Source: Arsukibacterium sp. (GTDB lineage Bacteria > Pseudomonadota > Gammaproteobacteria > Enterobacterales > Alteromonadaceae). Taken from it: a DNA stretch of 64,000 nucleotides. Under the pieces are notes generated by a model, which had not been told where the DNA came from, ran no database searches, and saw only the letters and a program-made list of their open reading frames with translations. The position numbers and the translations under genes are program-made. The stretch spans positions 116,141 to 180,140 of the forward strand of contig NZ_JAGYIM010000023.1 of NCBI RefSeq assembly GCF_018402695.1, read 5' to 3'. This document shows, one piece after another, positions 1 to 9,118 of the stretch; position 1 is the stretch's first letter; each line of letters opens with the position of its first letter.

Positions 1-1
1 C

Positions 2-1221
2 CTGGAACGGATTATTGCCGTTACCGGTGACGCCGACAACGCCCGTATTTTAATGTTCTCGTTGCTGGTCGGTGGCTTACTGGCCTATATGCGCTACTCC
101 GGCGGGGTGTCGGCCACGGTGGCGATGCTGGTGAATAAAGGTATCGCCCGCAATGGCCGCCAGGCCGGCTTACTAACCTTTTTTATCAGCAGTGTAACCT
201 TTATAGAATCGAATTTAAGCTCGTTAACGGCGGGTATCAGCTCGCGCGGCCTGTTTGATAAATTTAAAATGAGCCGGGCCCGCCTGGCCTATATTATCGA
301 CAGCACCAGCGCCCCTATTTGCATTATTATTTTACTCAACGGCTGGGGTGCTTATATTCTGGGGCTGCTGAGCACCTATCGATTTACCCCAAAGTCCGGT
401 GGCTATTTTAATTGGCACCATACCGCTTAATTTCTATGCGTTAATTACTCTGGTGGTGGTGCTGTATACCATTATCAGTGGCAAGGTGTACGGGCCGATG
501 CGTAAATCAGAACAGCAGCTGCATACGTTGTCGCATCACAGCGAAATTGAGACCGCAGCCCAGCCACCCGGCTTATATGCTGGTACCGCTGGTTACGCTG
601 GTAGCGGCCATGCTCGGCTTTATGTTGTTAACCGGTAATGGTCAGCTGGTGCAGGGCTCGGGCTCCAAATCGGTGCTGTATGCCACCGCGCTGTCCTGCG
701 TGGTGGTGTACGCTATGATGCTGCTTAGCCGCCGCTTTGCCCACCAGCAACTGGTCGATATTGGTTTTAAAGGCATCAGTGAGTTACTGCCGTTGGTTAC
801 CATCGTGTTGTTATCGCTGTCGCTCGGCTCCAGCTTAAAACTGCTCGGCACCGGCACCTTTATTGCCGGCATTGTTGATCAAAACCTGCCACAGGTGCTT
901 ATTCCGGCGCTGCTGTTTTTAGCCGGTGCGTTAATTTCGTTTACCACCGGCACCAGCTGGGGCACCTTTGCTATTCTTATTCCTATCGGCATGCCAATGG
1001 TCAGCCTGTTGGGTTTACCACCGCAGCTTATTCTGGCCGCGATATTAAGCGGCGGGGTATTTGGTGATCACTGCTCACCTATTTCCGACAGCACCGCGGT
1101 AAGCTCGGTGGCCGCCGGCTGTGACTTACTGGAGCACGTAAAAACCCAGCTGCCTTATGCCCTGGTCTGTGGCGCCATCGCGCTACTAAGCTTTGTAATC
1201 GCCGGCATATTGATGATTTAA
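2..1221 (+). CDS. NhaC-type Na+/H+ antiporter, 5' end outside the window, broken by two +1 frameshifts
   Basis: A polytopic membrane protein expected to exchange sodium for protons across the inner membrane. The reading frame is open from base 2, so the N-terminus lies outside. The C-terminal part holds the family-typical stretch GVFGDHCSPISDSTAVSS with several hydrophobic segments. The frame changes twice: near 387-390, where an extra C in a CCCC run separates LLSTYRFT from QSPVAILIGTIPLN, and near 555-572, before PAYMLVPLVTLVAAML. Skipping one base at each place gives one continuous antiporter of about 405 visible residues. Either the gene is dying or, more likely given similar lesions elsewhere in the window, these are sequencing insertions. 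Family assignment is firm; the transported ion is inferred from the family. Confidence 0.8.
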
Positions 1222-1248
1222 CGAGGATAACGATTTAACGAGGATATA

Positions 1249-1959
1249 ATGATGAACATCGCCCTGCTGTCCCCTTTCTGTCTGCTGGCGTTACTGGTAA
1301 TGGCCATCGCGGCATCTGCAACCGCTAAGCAGAGCGAGCCGGCCGTACCAGCCGACTTTACTGATGTGGCCAGCCTGGTGCCCGATGCCCAAATTCATAT
1401 GGCGTATCTGGGCAGCGACAATTTTGTCGGCATGCAGGTCGATGGTTATCAGGCCAATAAATGCTATTTGCAGCAAAACGCGGCTAACGCTTTGGTAAAA
1501 GCGCAGCAAGCCGCCGCCGCCCAGGGCTTAACCCTGTGGATTTATGATTGCTACCGGCCGCAGCGGGCGGTAAACCATTTTATGCGCTGGGCCAAAGATT
1601 TAGCTGACACCAGCACCAAGGCTGAGTATTACCCCAACCTGGCTAAAGACCAGCTGGTCGGCGAATATATTGCAGAGAAATCTGGCCACAGCCGCGGTAG
1701 CACCATCGATTTAACTCTGGCCCGGCTGGATGCCGATGGCAACTGGCAACCGCTGGACATGGGTTCAGCCTTTGATATGTTCGACCCGGTTTCCAATGTC
1801 GGCCACCCGGCTATCAACCAGACTCAACAAGCTAACCGTCAGTTATTACTGGATATTATGGCCAGTGCCAATTTTAAGGTATACAGCATGGAATGGTGGC
1901 ACTTTACCCATCAGCCGCCGGTATACACCGAGCAGTATTTTGATTTTGTTATTAAATAA
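1249..1959 (+). CDS. ddpX: D-alanyl-D-alanine dipeptidase, VanX/DdpX family
   Basis: A zinc D,D-dipeptidase expected to hydrolyse D-Ala-D-Ala in the periplasm. The N-terminus is a hydrophobic signal peptide ending near AASATA, so the protein is exported, unlike cytoplasmic VanX of resistance clusters. Metal and catalytic motifs are visible: SGHSRGSTIDLTL (the SxHxxGxAxD box, with Ser/Thr at the usual Gly/Ala positions) and MEWWHFT (ExxWH). YDCYRPQRAV is the family's conserved arginine region. Two ATG codons are in tandem; GAGGA at about 1238 precedes them. The gene follows the antiporter by 27 bases and may share its transcript. No VanA/VanH partners are present, so a role in peptidoglycan recycling or dipeptide nutrition is more likely than antibiotic resistance. 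Confidence 0.85.
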   Translation: MMNIALLSPFCLLALLVMAIAASATAKQSEPAVPADFTDVASLVPDAQIHMAYLGSDNFVGMQVDGYQANKCYLQQNAANALVKAQQAAAAQGLTLWIYDCYRPQRAVNHFMRWAKDLADTSTKAEYYPNLAKDQLVGEYIAEKSGHSRGSTIDLTLARLDADGNWQPLDMGSAFDMFDPVSNVGHPAINQTQQANRQLLLDIMASANFKVYSMEWWHFTHQPPVYTEQYFDFVIK

Positions 1960-2066
1960 ACCAAAATTAATTACAGATAATTACACTATATTAATAATTG
2001 ATTCATCAAGGCTTTGTTATACCTGTTAGTGACTTTAATCGTCGTAATCGCAATTAAGGAGTCACT

Positions 2067-2648
2067 ATGCATAAGCTACTTACAAGCGCCGTTCTCGTTG
2101 GATCTTTCTTCTCAGCAGCAGTTGCTGCCCAAACTTACGACAAAGGCTTTTACCTCGGTGGCCACTACGGCCAGCATAAAGTAGAACTGGAATCCGATTT
2201 TGCCAATACCGATCTCGATTTTGGGGTAGCCGGAGTTAATGCCGGTCTGCAGCTTACCAGCTTTCTGGCCGTCGAGGCCCGCTATGCTGTTGGCGTAGAA
2301 GACGAAGAAATTTTTGATGACACCGACTCCGCCCGCTATGACATCGACCGCCATATGGCCTTGATGGCCAAAGGCTCCTTACCGCTGGGCGACCGTTTTG
2401 CTGTGTTTGCCACCGCGGGCTATGGCGAAACTAAATACAGTTTTGCCTACGATATTCCAGGACTGACCGGCTCTGAATCGACCACCGAAAGCGGCTTTAT
2501 ATATGGTGCAGGTGCTACTTTTCATCTGACCAACCGCTTAAGTCTGGTCGCTGAATATACTATGCTGCCCGATCTTGAAGACGAAGATGAAGGCCTGATT
2601 GAGTCTGACGTATCAATGATGACCGTTGGCCTGAACTATCAGTTCTAA
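2067..2648 (+). CDS. Small outer-membrane beta-barrel protein (OmpA-like/porin-family fold)
   Basis: A 193-residue exported protein. A signal peptide (residues 1-21, cut after AAVAA) is followed by alternating amphipathic strands rich in Gly and aromatic residues (GFYLGGHYGQHKVELE, FIYGAGATFHL) and ends with the aromatic C-terminus VGLNYQF that serves as an outer-membrane assembly signal. Length fits an eight-stranded barrel. Acidic loops (EDEEIFDDTDS, LEDEDEGLIESD) probably face outside. AAGGAG lies just before the start (ATTAAGGAGTCACTATG). It stands alone, with a terminator behind it. The exact function is not recognisable from sequence. Confidence 0.8.
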   Translation: MHKLLTSAVLVGSFFSAAVAAQTYDKGFYLGGHYGQHKVELESDFANTDLDFGVAGVNAGLQLTSFLAVEARYAVGVEDEEIFDDTDSARYDIDRHMALMAKGSLPLGDRFAVFATAGYGETKYSFAYDIPGLTGSESTTESGFIYGAGATFHLTNRLSLVAEYTMLPDLEDEDEGLIESDVSMMTVGLNYQF

Positions 2649-2716
2649 GCCCGGCTTACCCCGCCAGCGGCCATCTCACCACAGATGATGGCAGGTTGCT
2701 GGCGCAAGGTTTGTTG

Positions 2717-2758
2717 CAGATGCCCGCTGGTCCTCCCTGCTAACGGGCATCTGTTTTT
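2717..2758 (+). terminator. Rho-independent terminator after the barrel gene
   Basis: A perfect 10-base inverted repeat, CAGATGCCCG at 2717-2726 and CGGGCATCTG at 2744-2753, encloses a 17-base loop and is followed at once by TTTTT. It lies about 70 bases beyond the stop codon of the barrel gene. Between here and the TetR gene at 2912 no further gene was seen. Confidence 0.75.
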
Positions 2759-2911
2759 GCCGGCCCTTGTTTACCTGTGTTGCCCACCAGCCTGGCCGAC
2801 AGTCCTGTCGCAACCAGCCTTGCAGCTGCCGCTAATGCCATTAGAGCTATCGCCATTGATCTGTTAGTATAAACTCATGTTATTTTTTAACCATGTTAAC
2901 CACTTTTAACT

Positions 2912-3529
2912 ATGGCAAGACGTACTAAAGCCGAAGCGGAAAGCACCCGTGCCGCTATTCTGGATGCAGCCGAACTGTTGTTTTTTGAACATGGGGTTTC
3001 CCGCACTACGCTGGAGAAGATTGCCGCCGCAGCCGGGGTAACCCGTGGTGCTATTTACTGGCATTTTCAGAACAAAGCAGACTTATTTAACGCCATGCTG
3101 GAGCGGGTGCGCCTGCCCTTTCAGCATCTGCTGGCGGCAGTGGATAACAACCCGGCTGCCGACCCGTTCAGTCAGTTGCATGAGCTAATGAGTAATGGCC
3201 TGCGCCTTATTGCTTCCAGTGAACAGCACCACAGAGTGCTGACCATTGTCTTCCATCGCTGTGAGTATATTGATGAGCTGAACCCGGCGGTCAACCAGCA
3301 GGATAAACTGGATGAAGCCGCAGTTGCGGTAATGCAGAGAGCATTTGAACGGGCTGAGCAGGCCGGGATGTTACGCACTGGAGTTTGCCCCCGGCTGGCA
3401 GCCGTTGCGCTGCATATGTACGTTGGCGGCATTATCAGCCACTTTTTGTTAAAGCCGCAGCAATGCGATTTAATGCAGCACGCGCCTAAGTTAATTGACG
3501 CCATGCTGTTGGGCCTGAAAAAAGCCTGA
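2912..3529 (+). CDS. acrR: TetR-family repressor, AcrR-like, probable regulator of the adjacent RND pump
   Basis: A 205-residue one-component repressor. Residues 1-60 form the TetR helix-turn-helix domain (TRAAILDAAELLFFEHG and the recognition region GVTRGAIYWHFQNKADLF), closely resembling AcrR/TtgR repressors; the remainder is a helical ligand-binding domain with a typical C-terminal segment (LAAVALHMYVGGIISHFLL). The gene converges tail-to-tail on the pump genes, whereas acrR is usually divergent from acrAB, so the usual shared promoter arrangement is absent here. The likely operator is the palindrome at 7979-7996 upstream of the pump operon. No strong ribosome binding site is visible before the ATG. 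The symbol is by similarity. Confidence 0.85.
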   Translation: MARRTKAEAESTRAAILDAAELLFFEHGVSRTTLEKIAAAAGVTRGAIYWHFQNKADLFNAMLERVRLPFQHLLAAVDNNPAADPFSQLHELMSNGLRLIASSEQHHRVLTIVFHRCEYIDELNPAVNQQDKLDEAAVAVMQRAFERAEQAGMLRTGVCPRLAAVALHMYVGGIISHFLLKPQQCDLMQHAPKLIDAMLLGLKKA

Positions 3530-3577
3530 ACCGCGAAAATCCGTTGCAACCAGGCTGGAAACAGTAACGCCAACCAT

Positions 3578-3619
3578 AAAAAAGCCAGCTAACCGCAATT
3601 GCAAAACGGACTAGCTGGC
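3578..3619 (-). terminator. Intrinsic terminator of the RND pump operon
   Basis: Inverted arms GCCAGCTA (3584-3591) and TAGCTGGC (3612-3619), with an inner CCG/CGG pairing, are followed on the minus strand by a run of six T (3583-3578). It sits 24 bases beyond the stop codon of the pump gene, in the gap shared with the convergent TetR gene. Confidence 0.8.
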
Positions 3620-3642
3620 AAAGGTACTGATTTTAAAACCGT

Positions 3643-6600
3643 CTAGCGGGCTGGCGGGGTCCTTTTAGCAAACAGCCTCATAACGACCAGATAAAACACC
3701 GGCACCAAAAATACCGCCAGCACCGTGGCTGAAATCATGCCACCGAGCACACCGGTGCCAATGGCATTGCGGCTGGCAGAGCCGGCACCCGAGCTGAGAA
3801 CTAAGGGCAATACACCAAGCGAAAAGGCCATTGACGTCATAATGATGGGTCGTAAGCGCAGGCGCACCGCTTCCAGAATAGCCGCTGTCAGCTCCTTGCC
3901 CTGATTCTGCAGCTCACGGGCAAACTCGACAATCAGGATGGCGTTTTTCGAGGCCAGCCCCATAGTCGTTAACAGCCCCACCTGAAAATAGACATCGTTA
4001 CCCATGCCCCGCAGATAAGCCGCCGTTAAAGCACCAATAATGCCCAGTGGTACCACGAGTATCACCGCAAAAGGCACGCTCCAGCTTTCATACAACGCAG
4101 CCAGACATAAAAACACCACCAGAATAGAAAGCGCATACAATGCCGGTGCCTGCGAGCCTGATAGTTTTTCCTGATAAGACGTCGCAGTCCACTCAAACCC
4201 AATACCGTCCGGCAACTGGCTGATTAACTGCTCCATGGTTGCCATTGCATCCCCCGAGCTGGTGCCCGGCGCCGGTTCGCCCTGAATTTCCATCGCCGCC
4301 ACGCCGTTGTAGCGTTCCAGCCGCTGCGGGCCGTATACCCATTCGCTACTGGCAAACGAGCTGAAACTGACCATCTCGCCACTACTGTTCCTCACATGCC
4401 AGCGCTGAATATCTTCCGGGGTCATTCGAAACTCCGGCTCCGCCTGCACAAACACTTTTTTCACCCGGCCACGGTCAGTAAAATCGTTAACATAGGTCGA
4501 GCCCCAGCCAATCGACAAGGTCTGGTTGATATCATTTAATGACACCCCCAAGGCCTGGGCTTTTAACTGATCTACCTCTATCTGCAATTGCGGCGCATCT
4601 TCCATACCATTGGGCCGCACACCAAGCAGACTGGGCTGCTCTGCGGCCATCCCCAGTAACTGATTACGGGCATTCAGCAAGGCCTCGTGGCCTATCCCAC
4701 CCCGGTCCTGCAGAAATAATGAGAAACCGGTAGCCCGGCCAAGTTCGGCAATCGGCGGCAGGTTAAAGGCAAAAATCTGGGCTTCTTTGACGGTACCAAA
4801 AAAGCCCCAGGCCCGGCCGATCACAGCCTGCACACTGTCTGCCTCGTTGCGTTCACTCCAGTCAGCCAGCCTGACAAACGCCAGGCCCATATTCTGGCCG
4901 CGGCCGGCGAAACTGAAGCCCGACACGGTAAACACCGACCGTACCGAATCTTCGGTAGCATAGTGCGCGGCTACCTGGTCCATTACCGCCTCGGTTCGCT
5001 GCTGGCTGGCGCCGGTTGGCAACTGGATCATGGTTAAAAATACGCCCTGATCTTCTTCCGGCAAAAACGAGGTGGGTAAGCGCATAAACATCAAGGCCAT
5101 CACCGCGACAATCACCCCGTAGATCAGCATTGAGCGTTTCGGCCGCGCCAGCATGCCGGCTACGCCGCGCTGATAGCTTGCGTTGCTGCGATCAAAGCCA
5201 CGATTAAACCAGCCAAAGAAGCCGCGTTTCTGCTGATGATTGCCATTAACCGGTTTAAGCATGGTGGCACACAATGCCGGGGTAAACATTAGCGCTACCA
5301 ACACCGACAAGGCCATGGCCGTAACTATAGTAATCGAGAATTGCTGATAAATGGCGCCGGTAGCCCCGCCGAAAAATGCCATTGGCACAAATACCGCCGA
5401 CAGCACCAGGCCAATACCGACCAATGCTCCGGTGATCTGGCCCATCGATTTGCGGGTGGCTTCTACCGGGCCTAAGCCCTCTTCGCTCATTACCCGCTCG
5501 ACATTTTCGACGACGACGATGGCATCATCCACCAGCAAGCCTATTGCCAGCACCATGCCAAACATGGTCAGGGTGTTAATGGTAAAACCAAAGGCCGCCA
5601 TAATGCCAAAGGTGCCGAGCAGCACCACCGGCACCGCCAGGGTAGGAATTAACGTCGCGCGGAAGTTCTGTAAAAACAGATACATCACCAGAAAGACCAG
5701 AATAATGGCTTCAATCAGGGTTTGTACCACTGAGCTAATGGAAACTTCAACAAAAGGCGTGGTGTCATAAGGAATAACCGCACTTAAACCCTGCGGAAAA
5801 TACGGCTCCAGCTCGGCCAGCTTGGCTTTAACTGCCGCCGCCGTATCCAGGGCATTAGCACCGGTCGCCAGTTCTATCGCCAAACCGGTGGCCATTTTGC
5901 CGTTGTAACGGGCTATTACTGAGTAATCTTCACCGCCCAGCTCAACCCGCGCCACATCGTTTAGTTTTACCAGGGCGCCATCAGCGTTAACTTTCAGTAA
6001 GATCTGGCCGAATTCCTCGGCTGAGGTCAGCCGGGTCTGGGCCAGTATAGCTGCATTATATTGCTGGCCTTCCAGCGCCGGCGCGCCACCTAACTGACCG
6101 GCGGTTACCTGATTATTCTGCACCCGAATTGCCGCCGTAACGTCAGCCGGGGTTAACTGGTACTGGTTCAGTTTGTCAGCATCCAGCCAGACTCGCATTG
6201 CATACTGGCTGCCAAACACCTGGACATTACCGACACCGCTGGTCCGGCTGAGCGGGTCCTTAACGTTTGCCACCACAAAATCGGCAATGTCGTCGCGTTC
6301 CAGGCTGCCATCTTCCGAGATAAAGCCGACAACCATCAGGAAGCCGCCATTCGATTTCGCTACCCGCACACCGTTTTGTTGCACTTCCTGCGGCAGCAAC
6401 GGCAACGCCTGCTGCAGTTTATTCTGGACCTGCACCTGAGCAATATCAGCATCGGTACCGGTTTCAAAGGTCAGAGTCAGGCTGACGTTACCGGACGAGT
6501 CTGAGTTGCCCGACATATACATCAGGTTGTCCAGGCCATTCATCGCCTGCTCTATCACCTGGGTTACCGCATATTCTGCCGTTTGCGCCGATGCCCCGCG

Positions 6601-6747
6601 GTATGAAGCGCTGATGCTGATCGCCGGTGGCGCAATGCGTGGATATTGCTCTATCGGTAGTTGTTTAATGGCCAGCAGGCCGGCCAGCATAATGACAATG
6701 GCGATAACCCAGGCAAAAATAGGCCGGCTGATAAAGAAATTCGCCAT
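3643..6747 (-). CDS. acrB: RND multidrug efflux transporter, AcrB/MexB (HAE1) type
   Basis: Inner-membrane proton-driven transporter of 1034 residues, the normal length for the family. It starts with the diagnostic [20 protein letters not shown], has the GxxxDD proton-relay motif in the fourth membrane segment ([14 protein letters not shown]), and the late motif [14 protein letters not shown] before TM10-12. The large periplasmic loops for drug binding and docking are complete. It begins three bases after the stop of the membrane fusion protein gene, so the two are co-transcribed. No TolC-type outer membrane channel gene is in the window; the pump must borrow one from elsewhere. Substrate range cannot be read from sequence; hydrophobic drugs, dyes and bile-like compounds are usual. 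Confidence 0.92.
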   Translation of the reverse strand: MANFFISRPIFAWVIAIVIMLAGLLAIKQLPIEQYPRIAPPAISISASYRGASAQTAEYAVTQVIEQAMNGLDNLMYMSGNSDSSGNVSLTLTFETGTDADIAQVQVQNKLQQALPLLPQEVQQNGVRVAKSNGGFLMVVGFISEDGSLERDDIADFVVANVKDPLSRTSGVGNVQVFGSQYAMRVWLDADKLNQYQLTPADVTAAIRVQNNQVTAGQLGGAPALEGQQYNAAILAQTRLTSAEEFGQILLKVNADGALVKLNDVARVELGGEDYSVIARYNGKMATGLAIELATGANALDTAAAVKAKLAELEPYFPQGLSAVIPYDTTPFVEVSISSVVQTLIEAIILVFLVMYLFLQNFRATLIPTLAVPVVLLGTFGIMAAFGFTINTLTMFGMVLAIGLLVDDAIVVVENVERVMSEEGLGPVEATRKSMGQITGALVGIGLVLSAVFVPMAFFGGATGAIYQQFSITIVTAMALSVLVALMFTPALCATMLKPVNGNHQQKRGFFGWFNRGFDRSNASYQRGVAGMLARPKRSMLIYGVIVAVMALMFMRLPTSFLPEEDQGVFLTMIQLPTGASQQRTEAVMDQVAAHYATEDSVRSVFTVSGFSFAGRGQNMGLAFVRLADWSERNEADSVQAVIGRAWGFFGTVKEAQIFAFNLPPIAELGRATGFSLFLQDRGGIGHEALLNARNQLLGMAAEQPSLLGVRPNGMEDAPQLQIEVDQLKAQALGVSLNDINQTLSIGWGSTYVNDFTDRGRVKKVFVQAEPEFRMTPEDIQRWHVRNSSGEMVSFSSFASSEWVYGPQRLERYNGVAAMEIQGEPAPGTSSGDAMATMEQLISQLPDGIGFEWTATSYQEKLSGSQAPALYALSILVVFLCLAALYESWSVPFAVILVVPLGIIGALTAAYLRGMGNDVYFQVGLLTTMGLASKNAILIVEFARELQNQGKELTAAILEAVRLRLRPIIMTSMAFSLGVLPLVLSSGAGSASRNAIGTGVLGGMISATVLAVFLVPVFYLVVMRLFAKRTPPAR

Positions 6748-6750
6748 CGC

Positions 6751-7896
6751 TTACTCCTCGTCCGCAGCGTCAACCACAGTAACAGTGACGCCCGGCCGCA
6801 CTTTTTGTAAGCCGGCGACAATCACCTGCTCGCCACTACTAAGACCCGCGGTGACCAGCCAGTTCTGGCCATAACTGTTACCTAAAGTTACCGGCCGCAG
6901 CTCTACCTGGTTATCTTTATTCACCAGCATTACCGTGGCATCGCCTTTCGGAGTGCGGCTAACCGCTTTTTGCGGCACTAACAGCGCCTGATCATTACTG
7001 CCATGGTGCAAGCGGGCCCGCACAAACATGCCGGGTAATAAGTCACCCTCTTTATTCGGGAATACCGCGCGCAACGTCACCATGCCGGTACCCGGATCCA
7101 CATTCACTTCAGAGAACTGCAAACTGCCTGCTTCAGCATAACTGCTACCATCGTCCAGTAATAATTCAACCCGGACGTCACCCGCGCCATCATCAGCACG
7201 CAGTTGCCGTTTCAGCTTTAGCAGCTCGTTACTCGACTGGGTTAAATCGACATAAATAGGGTCAAGCTGGCGAATTGTCGCCAGTCCCTGCGCCTGATTT
7301 GCGGTCAGTAAGGCGCCTTCAGTCACCAGTGACCGCCCAATCTGGCCGGCTATCGGGGCTTTAATATCGGTATAATCTAAATTTATCTGCGCTGTTAACA
7401 GGGCCGCTTCGGCACTCGCTACGGCTGCATCTGCCTGCATTAGCACTGCTTCGGCGTCATCGGCATCCTGCTGGCTAACAACTTTATTACCGAGCAAGCC
7501 TTCTATCCGCTTGGCTTTTAAGCGGGCGTTGTGCTGCACCGCTTTGGCGCTGCTGAGCGCGGCTTGCGCACTGCTTAATGCCGCCTGGTAAGAGCCTGGG
7601 TCAATTTTATACAACAGCTGGCCGGCTGTGACCAACTGGCCTTCGGTAAACAGCCGTTGCTGCAAAATGCCGCTGACCTGCGGCCGGATTTCGGCATGCC
7701 GAAAATCGGTGGTACGGCCAGGCAATTCAGTGGTTAACTCGACTGCGCTGGTGCTCAGCGTAACCACGGCCACTTCAGGCGCAGGCTGGCCCTGGCCAGC
7801 GCTGCCAGCAGGCGGCTCGCTGCAACCAGCCAGCAGCAAAACGCCGGCAGCAACCAGCATGGTCAGTTGTTTAGCCCACGGCTTGAAAACTTGCAT
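6751..7896 (-). CDS. acrA: RND efflux periplasmic adaptor (membrane fusion protein), AcrA type
   Basis: A 381-residue lipoprotein adaptor linking the inner-membrane pump to an outer-membrane channel. The N-terminus has a lipobox (LLLAGC, lipidated at about Cys25). Next come the split lipoyl half-motifs (RQLLYKIDP-like and YTDIKAPIAGQIGRS), an alpha-helical hairpin rich in Ala (AQAALSSAKAVQHNARLKAKRIEG...), a beta-barrel, and the membrane-proximal domain ending GVTVTVVDA. First gene of the pump operon; its promoter with an embedded palindrome lies 80-105 bases upstream. Start chosen at the ATG giving a complete signal sequence. Confidence 0.92.
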   Translation of the reverse strand: MQVFKPWAKQLTMLVAAGVLLLAGCSEPPAGSAGQGQPAPEVAVVTLSTSAVELTTELPGRTTDFRHAEIRPQVSGILQQRLFTEGQLVTAGQLLYKIDPGSYQAALSSAQAALSSAKAVQHNARLKAKRIEGLLGNKVVSQQDADDAEAVLMQADAAVASAEAALLTAQINLDYTDIKAPIAGQIGRSLVTEGALLTANQAQGLATIRQLDPIYVDLTQSSNELLKLKRQLRADDGAGDVRVELLLDDGSSYAEAGSLQFSEVNVDPGTGMVTLRAVFPNKEGDLLPGMFVRARLHHGSNDQALLVPQKAVSRTPKGDATVMLVNKDNQVELRPVTLGNSYGQNWLVTAGLSSGEQVIVAGLQKVRPGVTVTVVDAADEE

Positions 7897-7973
7897 AGTG
7901 TATCCTGTATTGACATGGTAACGCCGGCTCTGCGCTCAGGGGCGCCCGACTAGTCCGGCCAGATTAGCCCGGC

Positions 7974-8002
7974 AATATACATACACCAGTGTATGTTAGC
8001 AA
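7974..8002 (-). promoter_or_regulatory. Promoter of the pump operon with an AcrR-like operator filling the spacer
   Basis: On the minus strand, TTGCTA (-35, plus-strand 7997-8002) and TATATT (-10, 7974-7979) are separated by exactly 17 bases. That spacer is almost wholly occupied by a perfect palindrome with 8-base arms, ACATACAC-CA-GTGTATGT (plus strand, 7979-7996). The arrangement would let a bound TetR dimer block RNA polymerase. The sequence resembles the known E. coli acrAB operator, which also contains TACATAC. Binding by the TetR protein at 2912-3529 is inferred. Confidence 0.7.
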
Positions 8003-8083
8003 GCAAAAAGAGTGATCTTGCGCCGGATGGCAGGCTTTTAACGGTGAATAAAGTGACAGGATCCAGGCGGCGAACAGCCGGCT

Positions 8084-9118
8084 TCAGCAAACCAGCTGAC
8101 GCTGCTCTGGCAAGCCCATACTAAGCACAAAGGGACAGTCAGCCTGCTGGGCATGGCTGAAATCCTGCTTACTGCTCAGCCCCTGCCAGTTGAGGGCAAT
8201 CAGGCTCTGGGCAACGGCACCGCCCAGGCCACTACCCGGCCCCAGTAAAATAATATGCTCGGGCGCAAATTCTTTTACCGCTACCTGAATGGCCCGGCTG
8301 AAATTAAAGGTATCGCAGACCTGCTGGCCTAAGGTATAGGCTTTTAATGCGCTGGGCTGGGCCAGCTGGCTGGGCCAGATCACGCCACGGCCATCAATTA
8401 ATGGCAGCTGTGGCGTGGCAAAGAGCGGCTCAGCAAAATGGGCCAGCGCCTGATCGGCCGCGCTCTGCATTAACGGGCTGTGAAAGGCCGCATGGCCGGG
8501 TAGTAACAGTGGAAACCGCTCATCACAGGGCGGCAGCGCCTGCATTGCCTGCTGCACCGCACTCTGGGTCCCGGCCAGCACCGCATAGCCACCATAGGCT
8601 ATCGACATAAACAAGGCGCCCTGATGCAGGTAAAGCTGTTCAGCCAGCCGGGCCTGTTTGTCGATATCCAGCTGCCAATCGCTGTTTACCAGTGGGTAAA
8701 TAAACTGGCCGCCGGCCGCACCGGCAGTAAGCTGTGCCATGCTGGTTACCAGTTGCATACTGTCGCGGCCCTGCCACACCCCGGCACAGCCGAGCGCCGT
8801 GTACCAGCCCATCGAGTTACCGGTAATGGCCACAATGTCGAATTTGTCGCGGTTAATCTGGCTGAAATCGGCCAGCCCGGCGCTGAAAATTAATGCCGCG
8901 GCGTTCTCCGCTTTAATATGGCGGGCGTTGCTGAAACTGGCTGCACTATCCAGTTCAGTAACCGTGGCCAGGCCAAGCTCTGCACGCAGGGCATCAAATT
9001 CACCCAGTTGCTGGCGAAACGGGCTGGCCGCCGGCAAGTGCTGCTGAATATAGCCAAGTTCTGGCCGGTTATAACTGCCGCGGCCCGGGCAGACAACCAG
9101 CGCGGTTTTTCTACTCAT
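8084..9118 (-). CDS. FabD-like acyltransferase (ACP S-acyltransferase family) lacking the malonyl-binding arginine
   Basis: A 344-residue member of the malonyl-CoA:ACP transacylase fold. The nucleophile elbow ITGNSMGWY places Ser102, and HAAFHSPLM supplies the catalytic histidine (His213). In E. coli FabD the arginine that holds the malonyl carboxylate lies 25 residues after the serine; here that position (LVTSMAQ) is Met127. The loss suggests a neutral acyl donor rather than malonyl-CoA, which is an inference. The start overlaps the stop of the E1 gene by eight bases, so translation is probably coupled. No acyl carrier protein or ketosynthase is adjacent. It is the last gene of the gcdH operon. 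Confidence 0.75.
   Translation of the reverse strand: MSRKTALVVCPGRGSYNRPELGYIQQHLPAASPFRQQLGEFDALRAELGLATVTELDSAASFSNARHIKAENAAALIFSAGLADFSQINRDKFDIVAITGNSMGWYTALGCAGVWQGRDSMQLVTSMAQLTAGAAGGQFIYPLVNSDWQLDIDKQARLAEQLYLHQGALFMSIAYGGYAVLAGTQSAVQQAMQALPPCDERFPLLLPGHAAFHSPLMQSAADQALAHFAEPLFATPQLPLIDGRGVIWPSQLAQPSALKAYTLGQQVCDTFNFSRAIQVAVKEFAPEHIILLGPGSGLGGAVAQSLIALNWQGLSSKQDFSHAQQADCPFVLSMGLPEQRQLVC

Noticed and set aside
5351-5770. Long open frames opposite the RND pump gene and other GC-rich genes (for example also 36729-37637 opposite cydC).
   Set aside because: They are complements of strongly conserved genes, lack ribosome sites and have no protein-like motifs.
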